Shown piece by piece: positions 1 through 6,480 of a stretch of 6,870 bases of DNA. Position 1 is the stretch's first letter. Every line of letters starts with the position of its first letter. A model generated the notes under the pieces. That model had not been told where the DNA came from, ran no database searches, and saw only the letters and a program-made list of their open reading frames with translations. Position numbers and translations under genes: made by a program. The stretch is from Boseongicola sp. SB0675_bin_26 (GTDB lineage: Bacteria; Pseudomonadota; Alphaproteobacteria; Rhodobacterales; Rhodobacteraceae), in NCBI GenBank assembly GCA_009843725.1, contig VYCX01000288.1, positions 1 to 6,870 on the forward strand. Reading direction: 5' to 3'.

Positions 1-376
<376 letters not shown>

Positions 377-489
377 GACCTAACCCTTTTTCCGCGTGCC
401 GCGTTGCTCGATAGGACACGTCCACATGTGGCAGACCCTAGGTGAGTGCGCAAAGGTGCACAACGCAAAATTCGACGCGGCCAGGGGCG

Positions 490-1119
490 TCATTTCCTGC
501 CGGAATCGGGATCGGCGCGCCGTTCCGCGATCTCATCGATGAGACCCCAGTCCTTCGCTTCCTCAGGCGTCATGAAATTGTCCCGTTCCAAGGCATCCTC
601 GACCTTCTTCAGAGACTGCCCGGTGTGCTTGACGTAAATCTTGTTGAGCTGAGTCTTGAGCCGTTCAGTCTGGCGCGCGTGGATCATGATGTCCGTCGCC
701 TGCCCCTGGTAACCACCGGACGGCTGGTGCACCATGATCGAGGAATTGGGCAACGCCATCCGCATGCCCTTCTCGCCCGCCGCGAGAAGAAGCGATCCCA
801 TTGACGCCGCCTCCCCCACGACAAGCGTCGCAATTCCGGGGCGTATGTACTGCATCGTGTCGTAGATCGAGAGACCGGCAGTCACGACTCCGCCGGGACT
901 GTTGATGTACAGCGCGATCTCCTTTGCGGGATTCTCCGCCTCCAGGTGCAGGAGCTGTGCCACGACGAGCTGGCTCAGCCCGTCATGGACAGGTCCGTTC
1001 ACGAAAACGATTCGCTCCTTCAGGAGGCGCGAGAAAATGTCGTAGGCGCGCTCTCCCCGGCTGGTCTGTTCGACCACCATTGGGACCAGGTTCATGTATG
1101 TCTCGAACGGATCTTTCAT
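490..1119 (-). CDS. clpP: ATP-dependent Clp protease proteolytic subunit ClpP
   Basis: This is the serine peptidase of the ClpXP/ClpAP machine; two heptameric rings enclose the proteolytic chamber in the cytoplasm. The 209-residue product has normal family length. The catalytic triad is intact: Ser106 in GEAASMG, His131 in MVHQPSGG and Asp180 in ERDNF, with spacings of 25 and 49 residues as in E. coli ClpP. The oxyanion strand [12 protein letters not shown] (71-82) and the handle-helix segment GYQGQATDI (137-144) are present. The N-terminus ([18 protein letters not shown]) has the short propeptide style of alphaproteobacterial ClpP. Glu103 sits where Gln is common before the AASMG motif; that site varies in the family. 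The ATG at 1119 has only a weak upstream purine stretch (GGGCGAG), and a six-codon frame ends over it in an ATGA overlap. The gene lies upstream of clpX on the same strand, so joint expression is expected. Confidence 0.97.
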   Translation of the reverse strand: MKDPFETYMNLVPMVVEQTSRGERAYDIFSRLLKERIVFVNGPVHDGLSQLVVAQLLHLEAENPAKEIALYINSPGGVVTAGLSIYDTMQYIRPGIATLVVGEAASMGSLLLAAGEKGMRMALPNSSIMVHQPSGGYQGQATDIMIHARQTERLKTQLNKIYVKHTGQSLKKVEDALERDNFMTPEEAKDWGLIDEIAERRADPDSGRK

Positions 1120-1482
1120 TTGCCGCGCTCGCCCATATTGACGTGTTTCCCTGTCTTGCTGCCTGTCAGTGTCTTAGTGGCCGCCGTCAGGGGCTTCAAG
1201 AGCGCTGAGACTGCCGCAGGAACATTTCCGAAGGCGGTGCAATGTCGCTTCAGAGTGCCGCTGTCGGACTTTGGTGACCGGGCAGCCTGCCCCGCCGTCT
1301 GCACCATGCCGTGCAGGGCATCCAGTCCGTAAAGATGCCGCGGACGCCCGGCTCCAGAGACCTGTCGACTGCATGCCGCACTGCCCCGGCTTCCGGCGAC
1401 ACGGTTCGTCTCGCCGCATGCGCTGTCCCGGACGGCAATCATCCGGCTTGCCTTCGCACCTGGCAGGCGTCAATTTGCCGCC
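1120..1482. other. Divergent intergenic region between clpP and the FAD-linked dehydrogenase gene; no gene seen
   Basis: This gap must hold the promoters for clpP (leftward) and probably for the dehydrogenase gene (rightward). I find no convincing sigma-70 pair for either. The trigger factor gene tig, a frequent clpP neighbour, is not here. Several open frames cross the region on both strands, as expected in GC-rich DNA, and none shows a recognisable domain or ribosome site. The minus-strand frame 1442-1116 (108 codons) touches the clpP start but looks like non-coding translation. A small inverted repeat, CTGCAC at 1299-1304 and GTGCAG at 1311-1316, has a 6-base loop and no T-run. No tRNA or known RNA fold was recognised. 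Confidence 0.6.
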
Positions 1483-2889
1483 ATGGCACAGGCAACCACA
1501 CTGCCCCGCAACAATTCAGGAATTGAAACCGCAATCGGCGTGCTGAAACAGCGCTTTGGCGAGCGGCTCCAGACCGGACGCCCGATCCGGGAACAGCACG
1601 GCCATACGACCACCTGGATCAGGAACCAGCCGCCTGACGCAGTGGTCTTCGCGAGGTCCACGGAAGAAGTCGCCGAAGTCGTCGGCGTGGCGGCCGCACA
1701 CAAGGCGCCCGTCATCGCCTACGGTACCGGCACGTCGCTTGAAGGCCATGTCAACGCCCCCGCAGGCGGGATTTCCGTCGACGTGACCCAAAGGACCAAG
1801 GGGCTCGTGGTTCACGCGGAGGATCTCGATGCCGTCATCCAGCCAGGGGTCACGCGCAAGGCCCTGAACGAGGAGCTGCGGGACACCGGGCTCTTCTTTC
1901 CAATCGACCCTGGCGCAGATGCGTCCCTGGGCGGCATGGCGGCGACCCGTGCGTCGGGAACGAACGCCGTGCGCTACGGGACGATGCGGGACAACGTGCT
2001 GAGTCTGGAAGCGGTGCTGCCGTCCGGCGAGATCATTCGCACCGGGCGTCGTGCGAAGAAGTCGAGCGCAGGCTATGACCTGACCAGGCTCCTCATCGGG
2101 TCGGAAGGCACGCTCGGCATCATCACCGAGCTTACCTTGAAGCTGCACGGAATCCCCGAGGCCATGTCGTCGGCGCGCTGCACGTTTCCCGCGGTCGATT
2201 CCGCCTGCCAGGCGGTCATCACCACCATCCAGATGGGCGTGCCGGTCGCGCGCATCGAGCTTCTGGACGCAGATTGCGTGACCGCCATCAACGCCTATTC
2301 CAAGCTTGATCTCCCGGTGAACCCGCTCCTGCTGCTTGAGTTCCACGGCTCGGAGGCGGAAGTGGCTGCACAAGCCACGACCTTCGGGGAGATCGCCGAC
2401 GAATTTGGCGGCACGGGCTTTGAATGGACCGCGAGTCCCGAGGAACGCACCCGTCTCTGGCAGGCGCGCCATGACGGCTACTGGGCGCTGCTTGCATCTC
2501 GGCCAGGCAAGGACACCATCGCGACGGATGTTTGCGTGCCGATCTCGAATCTTGCAGAGGCCGTGGAGCGGTCGCAGGAAGAGGCCCGCAGACTGGGACT
2601 CTACTCACCGATTCTCGGGCATGTGGGCGACGGAAATTTCCACAACACGGTGTTCTTCGACAAGGACAATGACGAAGAGCGCGGGAAGTGCGAACATTTC
2701 ATTGCATGGCTTGCAGATCTCGCAATCGAACTGGACGGCACCATCACCGGAGAGCACGGCATCGGCCAAGGAAAGATTGCATCCCTGTCAAGCGAATTGG
2801 GAACCGCCACGGAGATCATGTCGGCCATCAAGGCTGCCCTCGATCCTGACAACATCATGAACCCCGGCAAGATCGTGATTCCAAGCTGA
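1483..2889 (+). CDS. FAD-linked D-2-hydroxyacid dehydrogenase, D-lactate dehydrogenase (cytochrome) / GlcD type
   Basis: The 468-residue protein belongs to the VAO/PCMH flavoprotein family and most resembles D-lactate dehydrogenase (cytochrome), the bacterial and mitochondrial LDHD/Dld type. These enzymes oxidise D-lactate or related D-2-hydroxyacids to 2-oxoacids and pass electrons to cytochrome c or the quinone pool. The FAD-binding domain spans roughly residues 45-225, with YGTGTSLEGH (80-89), PGVTRKALN (121-129), DPGADASLGGMAAT (142-155) and GTNAVRYGTMRDNVL (159-173). The C-terminal substrate domain has VARIELLD (255-262), the ARH motif (328-330), TDVCVPIS (348-355), HVGDGNFH (380-387) and GEHGIG (423-428). 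The histidines and Glu424 are the expected metal and catalytic residues. It ends with the family signature LDPDNIMNPGK. There is no signal peptide or membrane segment. The ATG at 1483 lacks a good Shine-Dalgarno, although the N-terminal length fits the family. Glycolate or D-2-hydroxyglutarate activity cannot be excluded. It may act on a compound brought in by the transporter downstream, an inference from proximity only. Confidence 0.9.
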   Translation: MAQATTLPRNNSGIETAIGVLKQRFGERLQTGRPIREQHGHTTTWIRNQPPDAVVFARSTEEVAEVVGVAAAHKAPVIAYGTGTSLEGHVNAPAGGISVDVTQRTKGLVVHAEDLDAVIQPGVTRKALNEELRDTGLFFPIDPGADASLGGMAATRASGTNAVRYGTMRDNVLSLEAVLPSGEIIRTGRRAKKSSAGYDLTRLLIGSEGTLGIITELTLKLHGIPEAMSSARCTFPAVDSACQAVITTIQMGVPVARIELLDADCVTAINAYSKLDLPVNPLLLLEFHGSEAEVAAQATTFGEIADEFGGTGFEWTASPEERTRLWQARHDGYWALLASRPGKDTIATDVCVPISNLAEAVERSQEEARRLGLYSPILGHVGDGNFHNTVFFDKDNDEERGKCEHFIAWLADLAIELDGTITGEHGIGQGKIASLSSELGTATEIMSAIKAALDPDNIMNPGKIVIPS

Positions 2890-3083
2890 CAAGGCCGCCG
2901 CCGCCCGGGTGCAGCAAGCCTGATCAGCTTCTTCCAGCTGCCGCGCTTGTCACTCCGTCTCTGGCGGCGTGATCGCGGATCCGAATTTCGATCTGCGGCG
3001 TGGCCGGTTCAGTTGGAGACATATGCTGCATTTCAGGGGCGATCCATGCAGTCTCGCGGCTCGATGATGTCGAGGACTTTGCC

Positions 3084-3120
3084 GGCGGCCCGTCAGAGCA
3101 CATCCCGAGACCGGGCCGCC
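3084..3120. repeat. GC-rich inverted repeat, 9-bp perfect arms
   Basis: GGCGGCCCG at 3084-3092 is exactly complementary to CGGGCCGCC at 3112-3120, with a 19-base loop. All nine pairs are G-C, so the stem could form in RNA from either strand. It lies between two convergent genes and could block read-through, but there is no adjacent T-run on either side, so a standard intrinsic terminator is not supported. It also overlaps the transposase-like stretch and may be incidental. Confidence 0.45.
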
Positions 3121-3181
3121 GCGTGCACAGTCGATGCTTGATCCTGGCGAATGCTCGTTCGATCAAGTCCCGACGGAATTC
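3107..3181 (-). pseudogene. Possible relic of an IS5/IS4-type DDE transposase C-terminal end
   Basis: Reading leftward just after a stop codon (TGA, 3184-3182), the translation begins EFRRDLIERAFARIKHRL and continues CTRRPGL. The spacing R-x3-E-x6-K matches the C1 signature around the last catalytic glutamate of IS4/IS5-type transposases (Y-x2-R-x3-E-x6-K), and IERAFARIKH closely resembles the usual IER-F--LK run in IS5 members. The following LCTRR recalls the family's 'R-ATRYDK' segment. The expected tyrosine position is Glu here, and the frame is closed upstream by two stops. Neither the first catalytic Asp nor any N-terminal part was recognised, nor were terminal inverted repeats or a target duplication found. 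The match is short and from memory, so this could be chance. Confidence 0.35.
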
Positions 3182-3412
3182 TCAGGAAGCCCCGCGCGTC
3201 GGAACCAGTTTCGGGACTTCCCGGACTGTCTGTCGCACGTGGTTGCATTCGACGTCGAGAACTTGCGAAGCGCAGCGCCGCGGCAGTCCCTTGGCACGCT
3301 TCGGGAGTCACACGAGGTGCCCCGTGAATTCGTTCGCGAACCTCAACCGCTCCCGCAGCAATACGATCTCCGTTGCGGCCGGCTTGAGGCGATGCGGTGA
3401 ACCTGACGTTCG

Positions 3413-4138
3413 CTATCTCAAATCGAGAATGTCCTTGAGATCGCCTTCTTCCGGCCTGGTCGTAGAGAGGTCGAGGCCAGCCCTGATGCCGATCAGATGC
3501 TCGAACATCTGAGCCGCCGCGGCGTGCGAATCGCCGCGCTCGATTTCACCCAGCATGTCCGAGTGCTCATGGTCCGGGCAGACCGTGCGGTTCGAGGTGC
3601 CATACAGTCCGACAATCAGCGACGATCTCGTCACGAGCTCGCGGACAACGCGTCTCAGCACGGAGTTCCCGGATGCAAGCGCGAGCTTCACATGAAACTC
3701 GCCGGACAGCCGGATGAGATCCGCTCCCTTGCCGCTTTCCCTTGCCTCGTCCTCCAGAAGGACATGCTGCTTCAGCATTGCCAGGTTTGCACTGCTGATT
3801 TCCGCCGCAACCTGTTTCGCGATCGCCGGCTCCAGAACCGACCGCGCATCGAAGATCTCGTTCGCCTCGGTTCTGCTTGGGCTTGCAACAAACGCGCCTC
3901 GGTTTGATTCCAGTTCCACGATTCCCTGGTCCGACAGGAGCAGCAAAGCCCGCCTGACACGCATCCGTCCCACGCCGAATGCCTCGCACAGCTTGAGCTC
4001 GCTCAGCTTCTGGGCAGGCGGAAGCCGATGCTCCATGACTGCACTGTAGATGCGTTCGACGATGTAAGCCTCGTCAACCCGGTCGGGCATGGACCTGTCT
4101 GCCCGCCTGGACCTGGCCAGTTCCGCTGACGCGCCCAT
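3413..4138 (-). CDS. GntR-family transcriptional regulator, FadR/FCD subfamily
   Basis: This is a DNA-binding regulator of about 241 residues from the ATG at 4138-4136. The N-terminal winged helix-turn-helix (YIVERIYSAVMEH, then LSELKLCEAFGVGRMRVRRALLLL and GIVELESNRGAFV) is typical GntR. The C-terminal all-helical FCD ligand domain includes ARSVLEPAIAKQVA, GEFHVKLALASGN, a DHEHSDML segment and FEHLIGI. FCD domains usually bind a metal with histidines and sense small organic acids or sugar acids. The acidic residue commonly four before the FH histidine appears to be Ser here. A GTG start at 4171 is possible, but it would fall at the predicted transcription start. The ATG at 4138 has a strong GGAGGAG ten bases upstream. 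A further in-frame ATG at 4090 is less well supported. The gene diverges from the binding-protein gene and likely controls it and itself. The ligand is unknown. Confidence 0.92.
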   Translation of the reverse strand: MGASAELARSRRADRSMPDRVDEAYIVERIYSAVMEHRLPPAQKLSELKLCEAFGVGRMRVRRALLLLSDQGIVELESNRGAFVASPSRTEANEIFDARSVLEPAIAKQVAAEISSANLAMLKQHVLLEDEARESGKGADLIRLSGEFHVKLALASGNSVLRRVVRELVTRSSLIVGLYGTSNRTVCPDHEHSDMLGEIERGDSHAAAAQMFEHLIGIRAGLDLSTTRPEEGDLKDILDLR

Positions 4139-4148
4139 CCTGGAACCA

Positions 4149-4155
4149 CTCCTCC
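4149..4155 (-). promoter_or_regulatory. Shine-Dalgarno deciding the regulator start
   Basis: On the minus strand GGAGGAG lies ten bases before the ATG at 4138-4136. It falls inside the longer GTG-initiated frame (GTG at 4171), which has no comparable site. This favours the ATG and a 241-residue regulator. Confidence 0.6.
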
Positions 4156-4174
4156 GTTCTACCGCCCGCACGGC

Positions 4175-4203
4175 ATTTCAAGCCACCGCCCGGAATTTGT
4201 CAA
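4175..4203 (-). promoter_or_regulatory. Predicted sigma-70-type promoter of the GntR regulator gene
   Basis: On the minus strand a perfect -35 TTGACA (4203-4198) is followed after 17 bases by TGAAAT (4180-4175), which matches the -10 consensus at 4 of 6 positions. Transcription would start near 4168, giving a leader of about 30 bases before the ATG at 4138 that includes the GGAGGAG site. The -35 box lies within the leftmost operator-like element, which suggests autoregulation. Confidence 0.5.
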
Positions 4204-4224
4204 CGTGCTCGTCAACAATATGAC
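4197..4224 (+). promoter_or_regulatory. Candidate promoter of the binding-protein / permease operon
   Basis: TTGTCA (4197-4202, 5 of 6 to the -35 consensus) is followed after 16 bases by TATGAC (4219-4224, 4 of 6 to -10). Transcription would begin near 4231, leaving a leader of about 108 bases before the ATG at 4339. It overlaps the regulator promoter on the other strand. A second, perfect TTGACA at 4234-4239 has no good -10 at normal spacing, so it was not chosen, but it could still be used by an activated promoter. Confidence 0.35.
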
Positions 4225-4241
4225 TCAAAATTGTTGACAAT
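4197..4241. promoter_or_regulatory. Operator-like cluster of three related elements, probable GntR/FCD binding region
   Basis: Three elements share the pattern T-N-G-T-two bases-A-C: TTGTCAACGT (4197-4206), TCGTCAACAA (4209-4218) and TTGTTGACAA (4231-4240). The last lies within ATTGTTGACAAT (4230-4241), which has 5-bp palindromic arms. GTCAACAAT (4211-4219) and ATTGTTGAC (4230-4238) also form a perfect 9-bp inverted repeat with a 10-base spacer. ACAATATGA is repeated directly at 4215-4223 and 4237-4245, 22 bases or about two helical turns apart. Short palindromes with GT...AC half-sites are typical of FCD-type GntR operators. The cluster covers the -35 box of gntR and the core of the transporter promoter, so repression of both is the natural model. 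Binding is inferred, not shown. Confidence 0.55.
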
Positions 4242-4328
4242 ATGAGATGGCCATGCAAGAGGTTGCTCACTTGGAGTCTTCGAACGGGTCCCGCGACCTG
4301 CATTGTGCCAACAACCCAAAACCACCTT

Positions 4329-4336
4329 GGAGGGGG
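4329..4336 (+). promoter_or_regulatory. Shine-Dalgarno deciding the binding-protein start
   Basis: GGAGGGGG ends two bases before the ATG at 4339, with the core GGAGG five bases away. The frame is open further left to GTG 4303, but that would translate the ribosome site and bury the signal peptide, so 4339 is the start. Confidence 0.8.
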
Positions 4337-4338
4337 AT

Positions 4339-5526
4339 ATGAGACGCAGAAACATGCTTACGGCCATGACCGCGGCGCTTGCGCTGTCGGCCATACAGGG
4401 AACGACCGCCCTGGCGGACAACCCGGTTCTCAAGATCGGATTCGTCGGTGTCACGAGCGGACCGGCGGCTGCATGGGGGATATCGAACCAGCGTTCGATG
4501 GAAACCCGCGCGGCATGGATCAACGAGACCGGCGGATACAAGATCGGCGATGTCACTTACGACATCGAGATCGTTTCTTTCGACGACCAGAAGGACCCGA
4601 AGCGAGCGATTGCCGGCATGGAAAAGATGGCCCAGGAAGGAATTCACTATGTGGTCGGACCGAACGTTGACGACGGTGCGGCCGCCGTCCGTCCCGTCGC
4701 CGAGGCGACCGGAATAATCTACTTCCCCTATGCCTTTCCGAAGCCCCTGTACACGGCTCCGGCATCGAATGCCGTTCTCGGAATGGTTGCCAACTACCAG
4801 TCGGGCCCGGCCATCTACAAGTACCTGATGGAAGAACGGGGCGTGAAGACCGCTGCCTTCATCGCCGCCATCGAATCCGACCCGCTGAGCCAGCGTGACA
4901 GCGGCCGCGAGGCGGCGGAGGCGCTGGGGCTTGAAGTGGTTTCCGCCAACGTGACCTACCAGGTGGACACCACGGACTTCACTCCTGTCCTTACTCCCGT
5001 GATCCGCACGAATCCCGACCTGCTCGTGCTTTCGGGCGTGACGCCCGCCAACGCGCCGCAACTGCTTCGGTCCGCGCGCGAACTGGGCTTCCAGGGCATC
5101 ATATCGACGGAGACCGCCCAGGATGCCCAGGTGCTGCGCGAGGGCGCTGGCGACCTCGCTAACGGGTTCATTTCCGTCGGCGGCGCGTCCACGCCGGAAA
5201 TCGCGTCCGACATGATGAACGAGTTCGTCGCGAGATACACGGACATGTTCGGCGAATACAACGACGAGTCGAACACTAAGGTCTACGCCCTCGAGTACAT
5301 CCTGGCGACGCTGGCGGCGAATCCGGCAGCCATCGACGATGTCGAGGCCTTCAAGCAGACGATCGACACGTTCGAGGCGCCCAACCCCTACATGAAGGGC
5401 GATGCCGTGATGCGCTACGTCGGCGTTTCGTCATTCGGGCAGCGACGGCAGATCGCGGTTCCCCTGGTCGTGAACGTCTACCAGGACGGAGCGTTCGAAA
5501 CGCTCTTTGTTGCCGAAGTCGACTAG
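4339..5526 (+). CDS. Periplasmic substrate-binding protein of a branched-chain amino acid-type (LivK-like) ABC transporter
   Basis: The 395-residue product is a periplasmic binding protein of the Peripla_BP_6/LivK type, which captures its ligand outside the inner membrane and delivers it to the LivH/LivM permeases. A signal peptide is clear: MRRRN, then a hydrophobic core (MLTAMTAALALSAI), and a signal peptidase I site after ALA at residue 26. The mature protein begins DNPVLKIGFVGVTSGPAAAWG, the usual first strand and ligand loop. VVGPNVDDGAAAVRPVAEATGI and later PDLLVLSGVTPANAPQLLRSARELGF fit the two-lobed fold. Length is normal. It lies first in the operon, 80 bases before the livH-like gene and divergent from the GntR gene. 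Many paralogues of this family bind non-amino-acid ligands (amides, urea, aromatic or hydroxy acids), so the substrate cannot be named. The neighbouring FCD regulator and D-hydroxyacid dehydrogenase make an organic acid possible. Confidence 0.92.
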   Translation: MRRRNMLTAMTAALALSAIQGTTALADNPVLKIGFVGVTSGPAAAWGISNQRSMETRAAWINETGGYKIGDVTYDIEIVSFDDQKDPKRAIAGMEKMAQEGIHYVVGPNVDDGAAAVRPVAEATGIIYFPYAFPKPLYTAPASNAVLGMVANYQSGPAIYKYLMEERGVKTAAFIAAIESDPLSQRDSGREAAEALGLEVVSANVTYQVDTTDFTPVLTPVIRTNPDLLVLSGVTPANAPQLLRSARELGFQGIISTETAQDAQVLREGAGDLANGFISVGGASTPEIASDMMNEFVARYTDMFGEYNDESNTKVYALEYILATLAANPAAIDDVEAFKQTIDTFEAPNPYMKGDAVMRYVGVSSFGQRRQIAVPLVVNVYQDGAFETLFVAEVD

Positions 5527-5539
5527 GCTAGGCTAGGCT
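5523..5539 (+). repeat. Pentanucleotide tandem repeat at the binding-protein stop codon
   Basis: CTAGG occurs three times head to tail (5523, 5528, 5533), followed by CT. The first copy contains the TAG stop of the binding-protein gene. Because the period is five, the three TAG triplets (5524, 5529, 5534) fall in all three forward frames, so any frame entering here is closed. Confidence 0.85.
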
Positions 5540-5555
5540 GCAGCTTCGGGCTTGC

Positions 5556-5584
5556 GCACCGGACCGGAACCTCCGGTCCGGTGC
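5556..5584 (+). terminator. Intercistronic stem-loop, perfect 13-bp stem: attenuating terminator or mRNA-stabilising hairpin
   Basis: GCACCGGACCGGA (5556-5568) pairs perfectly with TCCGGTCCGGTGC (5572-5584) across a 3-base loop (ACC). The stem is followed by ATTTTC, a run of only four T, so termination would be partial at best. It lies between the binding-protein stop and the permease start. A stable hairpin there commonly protects the upstream mRNA and lowers downstream expression, giving excess binding protein over permease. That role is inferred. Confidence 0.75.
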
Positions 5585-5606
5585 ATTTTCGGAACGGGAC
5601 GCTCTC

Positions 5607-6476
5607 ATGGAACAGGTAATGGCGAACGGGATCTATCTCGGCTCGCAATACGCGATGATCGCGCTCGGGCTGACGCTGATTTTCGCCCTGATGAACGTGC
5701 TGAACTTCGCCCATGGCCAGATGTACGTCATCGGCGGATTTGTCACCTACACGTTCTACGGCCAGTTCGGGCTGCCGTTCGTGCTCGCTCTCCTGATGTC
5801 GTGCGTGACGCTCGCTGTACTCGGCGCACTGATAGAGAAGTTCCTGTTCGGCCCCGTGATTCGTCGCTCGGCAAGGGAAGAGAGCACCATGCTGCTGGCG
5901 GCGGGAATAGCCTTCCTGCTCGATGCGATGATCCTGCTGGTCTTCGGGGAAAAGCAGCGCGGCGTCCCGAAGATCGTCGACGGCGTCCTGAACTGGGACT
6001 TCAGGATCATCATGCCGTACGACCGGATCCTGATCTGCTTTCTCGCGATGGTCTCCATCGCCGCGTTCATCGCCTTCATGCATTTCAGCAGGACAGGCCG
6101 GGCCCTCAGGGCCCTGGCCCAGGATCGGGTTGCCGCCCAACTGATGGGCGTGAACGTCAACCGGTATTCGATGATCGGGTTCGCCCTGGGCGCCATGCTG
6201 GCGGGCCTCGTCGGCGGCTTGCTCGTGACGATCACCGGCGTCAATCTCGGCATGGGCGGCCCCACGTCGATCAAGGCGTTCATGATGGTCATGATCGGCG
6301 GGGCCGGCGTGATCTCCGGCGCGATCCTCGGCGGCTTCATCCTGGGCATGCTCGAGGCTGTCGGGCTTGCCGTGCTTTCCCAGTACGGGGACATCACCTA
6401 TCTCGTCATTTTCGTTGCGCTCATGATCTTCCTGGCAATCCGCCCGCAGGGACTCATGGGCAAGCCGTGGGGATAG
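5607..6476 (+). CDS. Branched-chain amino acid-type ABC transporter permease, LivH-like
   Basis: This inner-membrane subunit forms half of the import channel and contacts the ATPases (LivG/LivF type, not in this window). The 289-residue length is normal for LivH. Hydrophobic segments are roughly at 8-30, 38-52, 57-80, 93-113, 140-160, 188-212, 225-255 and 262-278. Family landmarks are NFAHGQMYVIGGF (33-45), the cytoplasmic GRALRALAQDRVAAQLMGVN (164-183), which is the ATPase-contact loop, IKAFMMVMIGGAGVISGAI (222-240) and the terminal RPQGLMGK (279-286). The ATG at 5607 has a weak GGGA seven bases before it. An ATG at 5619, preceded by ACAGG, is an alternative start four codons later. The gene lies downstream of a strong hairpin after the binding-protein gene and ends 4 bases before the livM-like gene, so the two permeases are translated as a pair. 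Substrate specificity cannot be read from the permease. Confidence 0.93.
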   Translation: MEQVMANGIYLGSQYAMIALGLTLIFALMNVLNFAHGQMYVIGGFVTYTFYGQFGLPFVLALLMSCVTLAVLGALIEKFLFGPVIRRSAREESTMLLAAGIAFLLDAMILLVFGEKQRGVPKIVDGVLNWDFRIIMPYDRILICFLAMVSIAAFIAFMHFSRTGRALRALAQDRVAAQLMGVNVNRYSMIGFALGAMLAGLVGGLLVTITGVNLGMGGPTSIKAFMMVMIGGAGVISGAILGGFILGMLEAVGLAVLSQYGDITYLVIFVALMIFLAIRPQGLMGKPWG

Positions 6477-6480
6477 CGCG

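Larger units (their letters stand above)
2890..3412. other. Convergent gene-poor gap of 523 bases with an inverted repeat and decayed coding-like sequence
   Basis: The dehydrogenase gene ends to the left and the regulator gene to the right, so transcription converges here. I find no intact gene and no classical hairpin-plus-T-run terminator for either neighbour. Read on the minus strand in the regulator's own frame, the sequence beyond its stop is open except for TGA at 3310-3308 and TGA at 3184-3182. After the second stop comes a stretch resembling a transposase C-terminus (separate entry). Plus-strand frames at 3000-3512 and 3134-3400 show no recognisable domain and probably are antisense reading of the same material. 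The region most likely is remnant DNA of an insertion sequence or decayed gene, but this is not proven. Confidence 0.5.

Noticed and set aside
422..431. A perfect 10-bp palindrome CCACATGTGG between clpP and clpX
   Set aside because: It is a single short palindrome with no second copy or nearby promoter elements; chance is sufficient.
1172..1200. A heat-shock (sigma-32) type promoter for clpP, with CTTGAA at 1200-1195 on the minus strand
   Set aside because: The -35 fits, but the best -10 at normal spacing (CTAAGA) matches only about half of the expected CYTATNT pattern. Too weak to call.
1299..1316. A 6-bp hairpin (CTGCAC / GTGCAG) between clpP and the dehydrogenase gene
   Set aside because: It has a short stem and no T run, and does not follow a gene end, so neither terminator nor RNA element is supported.
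1116..1442. A 108-codon minus-strand frame ending at the clpP start
   Set aside because: It has no recognisable domain or ribosome site, and an Arg/Ser/Gly-rich composition like a random GC-rich frame. It is not trigger factor, the usual clpP neighbour.
1516..2472. A 318-codon open frame on the minus strand, opposite the dehydrogenase gene
   Set aside because: It is antisense to a clearly conserved flavoenzyme, is Arg/Gly-rich without any domain, and is what GC-rich coding DNA gives on the complementary strand.
3000..3512. A 170-codon plus-strand frame (and a nested 88-codon frame at 3134-3400) in the convergent gap
   Set aside because: It has no domain, overlaps the regulator's 3' end in antisense, and is Arg/Ser-rich as shadow frames usually are.
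5756..6397. A 213-codon minus-strand frame opposite the LivH-like permease
   Set aside because: It is low-complexity, Pro/Met/Ile-rich antisense translation of membrane-segment codons, with no domain; the plus-strand permease explains the sequence.
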